Below, in pieces: positions 1 to 9,940 of a stretch of DNA of 64,000 nucleotides. Position numbers and translations under genes: made by a program. The first letter of the stretch is position 1. Every line of letters starts with the position of its first letter. The DNA is from Colius striatus (lineage: Eukaryota; Chordata; Aves; Coliiformes; Coliidae), in contig NC_084759.1 of NCBI RefSeq assembly GCF_028858725.1, positions 87,340,944 through 87,404,943 of the forward strand, read 5' to 3'. The notes beneath the pieces are model-generated. The model made no database searches, was not told the DNA's origin, and saw only the letters and a program-made list of their open reading frames with translations.

Positions 1-578
1 AGGAAGGGTACAATTAATAGATTGCCCTCCTACTTGAGATCAGAGTAACTAATCTTGCTAAAAACACAATTTCCTGCTTTGTCACAGATAAAGGACATCT
101 CATTTAGTACAAGTTGGAAGAGCCTGCATAGTGTAAGGCTCAGTCTCTGCACACAGAGCGAAGCGTTGAACCCAGCAGCAAATCTGAAGTGACTGTATTT
201 CCTTGTAGGTTACTGTGCAGCACCAAGTTTCCAGTTGACTTCTGCAGTGCCACAAACACAGAGCTGGGAAGCAGCTCTAGAATAAAGCCAGACTACAGCA
301 TGCTGGAATTAGAAGGGTGCTTGCTGTATGAGCTTACTTTAGGAATCTTAATTACTACAGGTCAGCTTTCAGGCTTAAAAGATGGAATGTAGGGAACATG
401 GAAGGATACCTTGGAAAAAAAATCAGATCAAGGCTTGCCTCTTGGCCTGATCTAGATGAGAAAATATGAAGCAACACCGTGGCACTTTACATTGCTTTTA
501 GTGGTGATTAGAGCTGGAAGGCTGAGTGTGATGGTAAGAAGGGAAGAATGTGACTTCAGAGGCGACACATTGACATAA
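1..578. other. Intergenic sequence, no gene seen
   Basis: I see no gene, recognised repeat or RNA here. A 67-codon open frame near 189-392 has no recognisable domain and is the size expected by chance. The stretch ends where a CR1 fragment begins. Confidence 0.6.
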
Positions 579-897
579 ATCACAGAACCATAGAGTCATT
601 TTGGTTGGAAAAGACCTTTAAGATAATCAAGTCCAACCACTAACCTCACATCACCAAGCCCACCACTAAACCATGTCCCTCAACACCTCATCTATGCATC
701 TTTTAAATGTCTCTAGTGTCTAACAACCCCCTCAGTGAAAAAGTTCTTCCCAATTTCCAATCTAAACCTCCCCTGGCGAAACTTGAGCCCATTTCCTCGT
801 GTTCTATCTCATTACTGGAGAGAAGAGCCTGACCCCCCCCCCCCCCCACCTCACTGCAACCTTTTGTCAGGTAGTTGTAGAGAGTGATCATTCTGCC
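579..897 (-). mobile_element. CR1 LINE 3' fragment
   Basis: The left edge carries the CR1 terminal motif in reverse (ATCACAGAACCATAGAGTCA), followed by the complement of the typical CR1 tail: TTGGTTGGAAAAGACCTTTA, AAGTCCAACCACTAACC and CCCACCACTAAACCATG. The right part matches the complement of the 'fails to recover' portion of the 3' untranslated and ORF2-end region (CTCAGTGAAAAAGTTCTTCC, then GTAGTTGTAGAGAGTGATCA). The element is on the minus strand and truncated at its 5' end, as nearly all avian CR1 copies are. It contains a 15-base C run at 833-847 where consensus copies have only a short C/A stretch, so a local expansion is likely. It belongs to the subfamily with the 'CCACTAAACCATG' tail, shared with the copies at 30740, 9541 and 58070. 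Confidence 0.92.
833..847 (+). repeat. Poly-C run (15 C) inside CR1
   Basis: Fifteen consecutive C bases are seen at the position where the CR1 complement normally reads CCTCCACCTCACT. It probably arose by slippage. It could also be a sequencing or assembly length error, which is common in such tracts. Confidence 0.95.
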
Positions 898-3800
898 TAA
901 AAACTCAGAAAGATAAAAAATCCTACAAACTGGGAACCACCTTAAAAGGGATAATTAGCCTTGTTAATCTGGCATATTAAAAAAACCTTGTAACTCAAAA
1001 CTGATCAATTCTCAACATATATTCAATTAACATGCTGCAAGTGTGCAGAATGTCTCCTTATTAGGCTATAAAAAGCAAAGATACATGGCAGCCTCAGCAT
1101 GGGTACAAAGATCACACTGGGCAAAGCAACATGCCCACAACAGAAACGAACAAACACATTTGTAACATGATGTCTATAAAGTGCCAAAAACCTATGATTG
1201 GAAATGCCAGGGTAAAGGAGACAGAGGAAAAGCACATACAAAATCCAAAGGAAATGTTGAAACCTTTTCTACAAGGAGCGATAACAAGATAGATTGGATG
1301 CATTCTTTCAAGGGCTTCCAACTAGAAACAAGTACAAAAAGTTCAGAGTGGGAAAAGCCGGGAGGTGAAAGGTCTGTATGGGAAAGATAAAAGCAAGTTC
1401 AAGTGCAATGTGAAGACAATCTGTCAACTTTTAAGGGTTTCACTAGTGAAAACATATAGCAATGGCCATATCTAACTATAGCCACTCAAGCAATCGCGAG
1501 ACCAGGAAACTTGGGAAATTTAACTTGAAGATTTGAACTTGTAATGTCTAACTTTCCAATGAAGGACATGTCTAGACTGGGTACCTGTCACTAAATCCAT
1601 TAAAGTCAATGAACTTGACAAAGAAAAGCAGCAGGTCATGAGAATGCATGTATATGAGCTGTCAGGCTCAAGACCAGGACATCACCAAAAGCTACAATAG
1701 CTGTTAAAAAGTCTTCCCAGGACCAGGGAGACTAACTGTGTCTCTCTGAAAGGCAGAGGGCTGTCACCCAGTGACAACAGAGGTATGTCATGGAAAAGAT
1801 GAGCTTTGCTTTTGTTACTACCTGCAATGTTACACAAACCTGAAATTAAGGGATTAAAAGAAGCATTGCAGAAGAGCACAGATAGCATAGCTTGTAGCGT
1901 ATGAAACAGGAGAAGGCTTTGCAACAGCAGAGGAGAGGAAGTGGGGCAAGAGAGGTAATAGGTCTTGCTTTGACCCTTGTGTGAGATCACTGGCAGCAGG
2001 AAGAGATCCAATTTTTCCACAAATCAGTTGCTTTGGTGGGGTTTTATCAGCCAATAAAGCACCAAGGGATGCCCCAAATCAGAGCTGCAGTCAGGTGGGA
2101 GGGGGAAGGCAATAGCGCTGGAACACTCACAGCCCTCCCACAAAGGGACAAGGACCCTTATAAATCGCTGTAGCTTGATGCTATCCCACTGGAGTCTCCA
2201 GCATGCAGAACAGGCATCACAGCTGACACTGAGTCTTGCAGTAACCTTCCGGAGTGCTCTGAGAGCCAGAAACACTCCACAGTGTTATTGCAGATACAAG
2301 AGAGTCTTGCAGGAATGAAAGCACCCATTGATGATGTGCCATGTGGGGACGGGGTGATCAGAATCCCAAATCAAGGAGGACATTGAGGCAGCCAAGGAGA
2401 TTCAACCCCAACCTCAGCAGAGCCAGATGTCAATCCCGGACAGTTTAAATGTGTCTGGAGAAACCAACCATAAAGGCAGTAAAGGGTGCTGATTAGAAGC
2501 AGCAGTGAAGAAGCTAAGAATTAAAAGAGTAAACAAGGAAACTTAGAAATTGCAAAGGAGATTGAAGTAGGTCAGTGTGTTCACATCCAGCAATGCAACT
2601 CCAAACATTTACTAAAGAAACTGCATCGCTCATATAGAGAATAAATATGACAGCTACAACAATGGACACAAAGAAAGACTGAGAGCAAGGATTTGTAGCA
2701 TTTACCAGCAACACCACTCAGTATTTCCCCTCCTCCCCCTTCAACCACTACAATCAGGCTCATACTACAGGCCAAAGTGCAGCTGTAAATAAATAAGACG
2801 ACTTTACCAAGCTATGGTGATGGCTGTAAAATGTTCCATGGTCTCTGGTTCCCACCTTCACAAGTGTCTATTTCACTAGAATGGCCATATTTTTGCTCTT
2901 AAACGATAATCCATCAAATAGTGGGAGGTTTGTTGATGTGCAGCACAGACTTAACACGCTTGGTGAAGCTGAGACGATGATCAAGTGTCTCTGCTTTTGA
3001 AAAGCTGCTAAACTTATTAAAAAAAGGCACTGAAAGAGAGCAAAATATCCACAGGTAGAACTAAAGGGAGGAGAGGTGGTGCATCACCCTAGAAATACAG
3101 GTCTGTAGTGAGCAGTGCCTTCGCAGGTGGCACAACAAGGACAGGGGACACAATTTGGAAAGACGCGCTGGGTCATGGCAATTGCTGTGCAGTTTTTTGA
3201 TCATCATCTTCTTGCTCTATAGCATCCTGGTAGAAAATGCTCCTAAACTACCATATTGCCACAGGAAAGGAAAAGGCAGGGAGTAGAACCCTGGCAGGTA
3301 ACCCGGAGTGCCTTTGGAAGTAGGCTGAAAGTTTGAAAGAAAAATAGTATTGACTGAAAATAGAAGCCAGTCTGATAACTGGTGTCAATGTGTTCAGCTT
3401 GATGAGATCCAGTCAAATGATTTGGAGAAAGCAGAAGCCTTCCATGTGAACATCATAAAGCCTAATGTACTGGATCTTCAGCCAAAAAGGGAGACTGGAG
3501 AAAGTAACATGGCCAAAGAGGAAATACTCTCAAAGTAAAGGATGGAGTAATCAACCCCCCTACATATTCCCCACATGAACATTCAGTCATTTAGGGAGTA
3601 TTCATGGAAAATGTGGACAGAGTATTTCCCACGATGCTGAAAAGGAAAGCATGCAAGGGGGAGTGTGGGAAAGTGCTTTGCAATGACTCCACACGCTGAC
3701 TTTGAAACGCAGAGAAAACAGCCTGGGGTCCAGGGGTGGACAGTGAGAAGGACCTCTGTGTCTACCCTGAAAGGCAGGCAAGTGAGGGCTGTTCACCCCA

Positions 3801-4053
3801 AGGGAGCTGACTGAGGGGCTCAGGTCAGTGCTGTTAAATCCCCACTACTCCTTGTGTTATCAGGACACCATGAGCAATGCTCATGCCAAAGTAACCCAGT
3901 AATGCTCCTGTGTAAATAACTCATATCACAGGCACTGGAGAGATGGTGAGTTAACTAAACTATTTACAGACTGTTAATGTAAAGCTGTGACTCCTGGATA
4001 CTCATGGCTTTTTTAGGTCCAACCTGTGCTGGGTGATTGGTAGCTGGAATTTT
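898..4053. other. Intergenic sequence, no gene seen
   Basis: About 3.2 kb without a recognisable gene or transposon. All open frames are short (112 codons at most, minus strand 1682-2020) and none shows a known domain, a CpG island or a plausible promoter. The 62-codon frame at 3350-3538 (plus strand) has a charged composition but no family match that I recognise. Confidence 0.55.
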
Positions 4054-4124
4054 CTGCAGGAAGGTTGGACTAGACGATCTCTAAAGGTCCCTTTCAACCC
4101 CTACCATTCTATGATTCTATGATC
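4054..4124 (+). mobile_element. Short CR1 LINE 3' end
   Basis: CTGCAGGAAGGTTGGACTAG, then GATCTCTAAAGGTCCCTTTC, then AACCCCTACC and two perfect ATTCTATG units (4106-4121). This is the last ~70 bp of a plus-strand CR1 with its terminal 8-bp repeat. Everything 5' of this is missing. The tail type is the same as in the 7309 and 29503 copies. Confidence 0.93.
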
Positions 4125-4816
4125 CTAACTACCAAAATGTGACTTCTGAAAGGGCCTCCATCTGTCTCCCATCTTACTTCAGTTTACTAAGTTGTGCCAT
4201 ATCCCTGTCTGGCAATTGGCTGGAGTTTTGTTTTGTTTTCTTCCCCTGAGTTATTCAAGGAGGCAGAGAGCCAGTTGAGTACATTAGATCATTATATATC
4301 TCTTGAAATAGTTGCTGGATTTATTTGAGTAGGGATTAGCAAAATTAAGAATGTTTTCTTTAAACGAATATAGTGGCCTACAATTTTCAAATGGTAATTT
4401 TTGTCCATTATATCGATTTGTAGTTGAAGGACTTTGATGTTTTTTTACTACAGTATGAAGAAAGCAGTTAAGTATTGCTGCTGTGAGAACCAACAGCTAT
4501 AGAATTTTGTTCAAGACTGAAACAACAGATGCAGAAATCCCATTGAAATTGAATGAAAATTGACCTCTCACCCCTGTCAGTTGCTTGAAAAGCTCATATA
4601 CAGAACTTTCAGAAGTAGCTTTACACACAATTAGTGTTTCCTATCAAACATTCTTCATACAACTTCACATATTGTTATTTTGGGGGGAAAAAAAGGGGCA
4701 TTCCTGACATAGCATTACTGATATGGAAAAGTGTTTCAACCCTTCTGAAAAGCAATTCAGCCTTTCTCTCATCTGTCTTTATCTCTCTGAAGTCCTACAC
4801 CTCAGTTTAGCTATCT
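4125..4816. other. Intergenic sequence, no gene seen
   Basis: AT-rich sequence between a CR1 tail and a long open frame. I recognise no gene or repeat. Short open frames on both strands are uninformative. Confidence 0.5.
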
Positions 4817-5536
4817 GTGCTGCTTGCATGTATACAATACAGAAGGAAACCTCACTTTACCCATCTTTCACCTCAGTTCCACCTCCAGCTGCATCCATTA
4901 TTTAATCCTATGCCCTTCCAAAAGATAACTGAGCCTCTGTGGCTCTATGGAGCTTTAAAGAAGCCATCCAAAATTCCTTTTTCAGAGGGGACTATTTGGA
5001 TAGAGAGCTGGATAGTCAGGATCCCATGCACATTACTCCACTACCTTCATGCTCAGCATGTCACAGCTGACAAAACACCAGCAGCTAATGTAGGCTTACT
5101 GCATCTAAAGTCGCTCCAGCACCTCCCAGCTGTCCTCATGTCTGTCTCAGGGAGATGGACGTGGATTATGTCATTAACATGCTTTCATATGAACCCAAGG
5201 AAAGCTAAAGATATGCCAATCTTTTATCCCTCTAATGCTTGTAGAGTTCGTCTAGGTGTTGACCCCTGTACAAGCCCACTACACTTTGCTGTTTCCACGC
5301 ATCTTTCAGGCTTTAGCCATGCCTGGCACAGGCTCTCTTACACTGCTCAGGGAGCAAGTGCTGCCTGCATTCAGCCCTCTTCTACATATACTGGCATATG
5401 GGTAAGCTACTGCAGCCGCCAGCACCTCATTTCTGCAGCAGCGTTATCTGTGTGTTTGCAGACAAGGCCTAAGCTGGCTTGTCTTAAAGGAATGCTTAAT
5501 TATTTGCTGCCTGTCTCCTGCACAAGGTTCCCATGA
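4817..5536 (+). other. Long open reading frame, 239 codons, product unrecognised
   Basis: This is the longest open frame outside the CpG-island region of the window. The predicted protein is 239 residues, rich in His, Leu, Ser, Thr and Cys, with no signal peptide, membrane segment, repeat or family motif that I recognise. No CpG island, TATA box or strong Kozak context precedes it, and its C- and T-rich composition lowers the frequency of stop codons. A chance open frame is the most likely explanation. A lineage-specific transcript or an eroded pseudogene cannot be excluded from sequence alone. The 60-codon frame at 4723-4905 overlaps its start in another frame. Confidence 0.12.
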
Positions 5537-5698
5537 AAACCATGAGATTTCATTCTTCTTGCTGGAGGGAACAGGATGGGTGGAAATTAAGTGCTTAGAA
5601 ACACTTTTCTTTCCCAATCATGCTCCGTCTGTCCAGATTATTTAGTCATTCTCTGTGCATGCTCATTGGGATAAAAATTGTAACAACAACAGTAATAA

Positions 5699-5745
5699 TC
5701 ACAGAATCATAGAATGGTAGGGTTGGAAGAATAATACCTTTAATG
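5699..5745 (-). mobile_element. CR1 3'-terminal scrap
   Basis: ATCACAGAATCATAGAATGG followed by TAGGGTTGGAAG is the reverse complement of a CR1 terminus with its 8-bp repeats. Similarity fades after about 45 bp (ACCTTTAATG). It is either a very short 5'-truncated insertion or a strongly eroded copy. Confidence 0.8.
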
Positions 5746-7308
5746 AAATACTGTAAGGAGAAACTCATTACTGTTACAATACCTTTTCTCTGTGTTTGCC
5801 AAACAGTAGAGGAAACACTGATGTCTGTGTGCTGGTGGCAGGTGAGTAATGAGAGATCAGCTTCCTCTCAATATATAACTACCACCAACTTTAGAATCTC
5901 TAAGGAGTAAAATATGAAGCTTTCAGTATTTTCTTCTTTCCCTCTCCTTGTGTATATACCCTCATACACACAGAGACTCCATAGCTAATGTTTCTGTAAG
6001 AATGCAAACAAATATAGCCCATCCTGGCCCAAAAGTTAGACTGGACTGCAGCTCAGACAAAATATTTCAAAGACTTTTTGGTGGCCACTTCTCTGCCTTT
6101 GAACATATTTTTGGCACTCAAGTCCTTGGAAGAGCAGTGTTTACAAGTTTGGGTCTAAGGCATTAACTGGTGCGTGCTCTGTGTCTCATAGGATCTGTAT
6201 GATTGCACATCACTGCACAACTCGTTAAATCAGGTCATCTCTGCTCATGCATTCACAGCACTACTCCGATCTGAACTCTGCTCCTTGTATCAATGAGAAA
6301 TTGGCTTTGGGGTGTCTTACCTACATGAATGCTCACAGTTTGCCTAGTCTAGCCAAGAAAACACTGAACAAGACATTTACTGTTCAAGTCGTGGCTTCCT
6401 TGCTTTAGTACAAAAGAAACTCTGACATTTTGTGTCAGAGCAGGAGTCTATCTGAATGTCTTTGTCTAAAATTTCCTCTTCCTCCCTTTGACATGTGATG
6501 GTGTGTTATGACCCATGTGATTGCCTTTGTCCTATCCAAGGAGGGACTGGACTTCAGCAATGCTGCAAAAATGTAATAAATTTTGAGAAAAATCACTCTA
6601 AAAGCGGAAAGCAAAAGCTTGAAAAGCACTTTGAGATGTAAGCTATTACATAAAAGGCCAATTCTTATTACTTTATTAGTCATTGTTGTTGATAATGATG
6701 AAAATACTGACCTGGCTTCAAAAAAAGGTCATCCTTTCTGCTTTCAATTCAATCCTGTGTTGAAGGCTGAAGTCTTCATCCCTCCAACTCTGTGTTGATT
6801 AGCTCTGAGTTTGCTAAGGAAGCAAGACTAATTGAATCCATTGGTTGATTTTCACTGCAGGTAACCTCAGCAGTCTTTAAATTCACTGGGCAATTTAACC
6901 AAATGTGACAGAGGGCCAAAGATGTCCAAGATAGAAATTTCCCATCTGTTGCATGAAAGCGGGAAAAGACCCTGTTAATATTCCCAGCTGAGGCAAAGGG
7001 TACAGCGTGAGCATAACTGCTATTCATAGTACAGAGCTCTCTTAGGTGCTCAGCCTTAAGCCATGAATCTGCAGAAACCCAGATCTCACTGCACATTTTC
7101 TTCAAACATTTCTTTGTTATTCTCTCTTGACAGCAAATCCAATCATTTCCTAAGTAAAGATTTGAATTGTAGATGACACAAGAGCCTGTGCTAGCATGTA
7201 AAATTAAAACTGGTATTATTCACAGTTCACCAACCCTGTAGGGTGTGGTACAACTTGACTTGAAACCTGCCAAGTTTTCCTCGTGGTGATACGTCTGATG
7301 CCCTGTTT
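5746..7308. other. Intergenic sequence, no gene seen
   Basis: No recognisable gene, RNA or transposon. The open frames (109 codons at most, minus strand 6776-7105) carry no known motif. Confidence 0.55.
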
Positions 7309-7755
7309 TCATAGAATCATAGAATGGTAGGGGTTAGAAGGGATCTTTAGAGATCATTCAGTCCAACCCCTCCTGCCAAAGCAGGTCCACCTAGATCAGG
7401 TCACATAGGAATGCATCCAGGCGGGCTTTTAAAACCTCCAGAGAAGGAGACTCCACAACTTCCCTGGGTAGCCTGTGCCAGGCATCCCTCACCCTCACAG
7501 TGACATATTTTTCCATATGTTCAAATGGAACTGTTTGTGTTTCAGCTTCTTTCTATTACCCCTTGTCCTGTCACCGGATACAACAGAAAAAAAAGGGAAG
7601 CCCCAGCCTCCTGACACCCACCATTTATATACTCGTAAATATTAATGAGATTCCCCCTCAGTCTCCTCCAGACTAAACAGCCTCAGTTCCCACAGCCTTT
7701 CCTCATAACGAAGATGCTCCACTCCCCTGAGCGTCTTGGTGGTCATTTTCCCATG
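7309..7755 (-). mobile_element. CR1 LINE 3' fragment (~450 bp)
   Basis: It begins with the reversed CR1 terminus (TCATAGAATCATAGAATGGT). It continues with GATCATTCAGTCCAACCCCT, a 'CAGGTCCACCTAGATCAGGT' block, 'GACTCCACAACTTCCCTGGG', and the complement of the 3' end of the reverse-transcriptase frame (CCTCAGTCTCCTCCAGACTA, then AGCCTTTCCTCATAACGAAG). It is on the minus strand and 5' truncated, and the coding part is too short and mutated to encode anything. The tail subfamily matches the 29503 copy over its whole ~108 bp. Confidence 0.93.
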
Positions 7756-8539
7756 CAACTGCAGAGATATTCTGAGTATAGAATACTCAGAATTCGTTAT
7801 TGTTGTCTTCACTCTGACTAACTCTCAGTCCCCAGCTGAATTCAGTTTCTTTTTGCTTTGCCCCATCACCATCTACCTTTTAACATGCTTGGCACATGGT
7901 CTATGCTCCTGTCCTTTACCCAAGCCATGCTGACTCCCCTCTATGACAAGCTCTTGTGCCTGTGAAGACATATGCAACTGCAGAAGCAAGTTTTGCACAA
8001 TGAAACCAGAAATGATTTCTAAAACTCCTCTGGAAATTGGATACCAACAAGGAGATTTCTTTGTTTCTCTAAAAGAATGAGGTCTCAAATCTGTCCCTTT
8101 TTCCCCCTGTTAACTTCAGTTTATAAACATGAGACATTTTAGTTCGGCATGCTGGGAACTGATTGTAAGACAGTCGAACTCCCTTCTTTCTGTCCTCTTC
8201 ATTTCAGGGGCGGCTAGAATTTGTTGCAATTAAACCTAAAACTAAAAGGCTTGGTAAATATTAGTTTGTATTTTACAGGAAATTAGGCTGGAATGCATCA
8301 TGGGCATTTCTTCATATTTACTTGTAGCCTTAAAAATGTCACAGCACATTTTTAAGAATGTAGACACAGCACACTCTAAATGAACAGGGGTGGATGTTTT
8401 GAGAAAGTAAATCCTAAATTCACACACACGAGTGAGATACCCTGTGTGTCCTGACTGAAACGCTTAGTTTCTGTGCTTCCAGTCAACCAGCTAAAATCTC
8501 TTTGACTCCAAGGCTTCCCCGATAACCCGCTCGCACGTC
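7756..8539. other. Intergenic sequence, no gene seen
   Basis: No gene or recognised repeat. Frames such as minus-strand 7873-8088 have no known domain. Confidence 0.5.
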
Positions 8540-8885
8540 CTTTAAGGATGCCTTAGGTTCACTGAAATTATTCACAGAATAATTTAGACGAATGAATAAA
8601 CGTGAGAAAACTGCAACCTACTCGTGGGTGATTACCAGAGGAGGGGGAGGGCCTGTAAAACCGATTGGATTCATTACTCCCTGCCACCGAAAGCAATTCA
8701 CCTGGCTCTGCTCCCAAGCTGCGCTGCGTAAATCACGTCCCTTGCAACCCGAAGGAGCCTCATTTGCCAAACAAGCGGAGCGGCGGCACTAATGGCTGCG
8801 GCTCCGTTGCAGTGCCAGCCCTAAATCAGGAGATCCGAGTGACACTAAATATATCTACTTTTGGGCTATAGCTAATCGGCAAGGT
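8540..8885. promoter_or_regulatory. Candidate conserved non-coding element
   Basis: The stretch has more CpG dinucleotides than its surroundings and carries runs typical of distal enhancers: GAAATTATTCACAGAATAAT, CTGCGCTGCGTAAATCACGT and a TAATCGGC block at its right end. No repeat similarity is seen and reading frames are short. The conservation claim is inferred from texture only, since no alignment was available. Confidence 0.25.
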
Positions 8886-9079
8886 AAGGGTTTCCCAGCC
8901 AGCCACAGATAGCTCGTGTGGCCATTCATCCCCTTGCCATTCCTATCCACAGCACAAAATAGCACCTCCTTTGGCTGGGGTTATCCAGTCATTGTGGCAC
9001 ATGAAATATTGACCCAGATTAATGTTTAAAAACAAAGAAAGTTGAAGTTCCTGTAATTCTTACCGGACCTTAAATTGCG

Positions 9080-9460
9080 TTTCTTGGCAAGCCCGGCCAT
9101 GGTGGAGTGGAGCGGGGCGGGCAGTGATGGGCTCTTGCAATCTGGTTCCGCGGCACTAGATGGCAAAACAGGGTCAGTTTTGGGAGCGCAGCCCGGGCTG
9201 CTGCTCCCGGAGCCCCATCCCCGGCGACTCCCCGAAGGCAGGCGAGTATAGGTACGGCGTTCCCGTGGGCATCCCATGGAGCGGGGGCTCCACATCCCCT
9301 TGCCTTTTCTCCTGACCTCTCTCCCAGGGGGCACCGCCGAGATAGTGCTTTAAAGATCGGATGCGGCTCTTAAATGCCATAGGCGAGGAGACTGTAAAGG
9401 CTGGTCTGGATGTACAGGTGGAGATTTTTCTTATTGCTGTTTCTGGCATTAGTTGTTTGC
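9080..9460. promoter_or_regulatory. Small GC/CpG-rich patch, possible minor promoter or insulator
   Basis: A local rise in G+C and CpG (GGAGCGGGGCGGGCAG, CCGCGGCACTAG, CCCGGAGCCCCATCCCCGGC) of about 380 bp lies within AT-rich sequence. It contains a GGGGCGGG Sp1-type box, a CTCF-like motif at 9153-9165 and an isolated 'GAGTATAGG'. Overlapping minus-strand open frames (9026-9334, 9174-9449) are best explained by GC content. It could be the promoter of a non-coding transcript or an insulator. No gene product is recognised. Confidence 0.35.
9153..9165 (+). promoter_or_regulatory. CTCF-like core motif
   Basis: GCACTAGATGGCA differs from the vertebrate CTCF core CCASYAGRKGGCR only at the first base. 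It sits in a GC-rich patch about 13 kb upstream of MID1IP1. Occupancy is not shown by sequence. Confidence 0.45.
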
Positions 9461-9540
9461 TCTGCAGTTGCCCTCGGGAGCTCTAGATCCTGTTAGAGAG
9501 AAGCAGTCCTCATTCCCAAAAGAGATCACCCAAAAGAGAT

Positions 9541-9940
9541 TCTGGAGAAGAGGAGGCTGAAGGGAGGCTCGATCACTCTCTACAACTACTTGAGAGGAGG
9601 TTGTAGTGAGGTGGGTATCAGTCCTTTCTCTCAAGTAACAAGTGACAGGATGAGAGGGAATGGCCTTAAGTTGCACTAGGGGAGGTTTAGGTTGGAGATC
9701 AGTAAGAACTTTTTCACCGAGAGGGTTGTTAAACCATGGACTGAGAGGGCTGTTAAACACAAGAACAAGCTACCCGAGAAGGTGGTAGGATTTCCATCTC
9801 TGGAGATATTTAAAAGACATGAAGATGAGGTGTTGAGAGACATGGTTTAGTGGTGGGGTTGGCAGTGTTAGGTTAGTGGTTGGGCTTGGTGATCTTAGAA
9901 GTCTTTTACAACCAAAATGGTCCTATGATTCTGTGATTCT
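9541..9940 (+). mobile_element. CR1 LINE 3' fragment (~400 bp)
   Basis: A plus-strand CR1. It starts near TCTGGAGAAGAGGAGGCTGA, continues with CACTCTCTACAACTACTTGA and 'GGTTGTAGTGAGGTGGGTAT', then the GAACTTTTTCACCGAGAGGG block and the GGTTAGTGGTTGGGCTTGGT tail. It ends in CCTATGATTCTGTGATTCTG (9921-9940). The 5' end is truncated. A small internal tandem duplication at about 9719-9758 repeats 'GAGAGGGTTGTTAAAC' with changes, which is not normal in CR1. Confidence 0.93.

Noticed and set aside
3350-3538. 62-codon charged frame resembling part of a LINE ORF2 (EKAEAFH)
   Set aside because: Similarity is limited to a few residues and no neighbouring LINE sequence was recognised.
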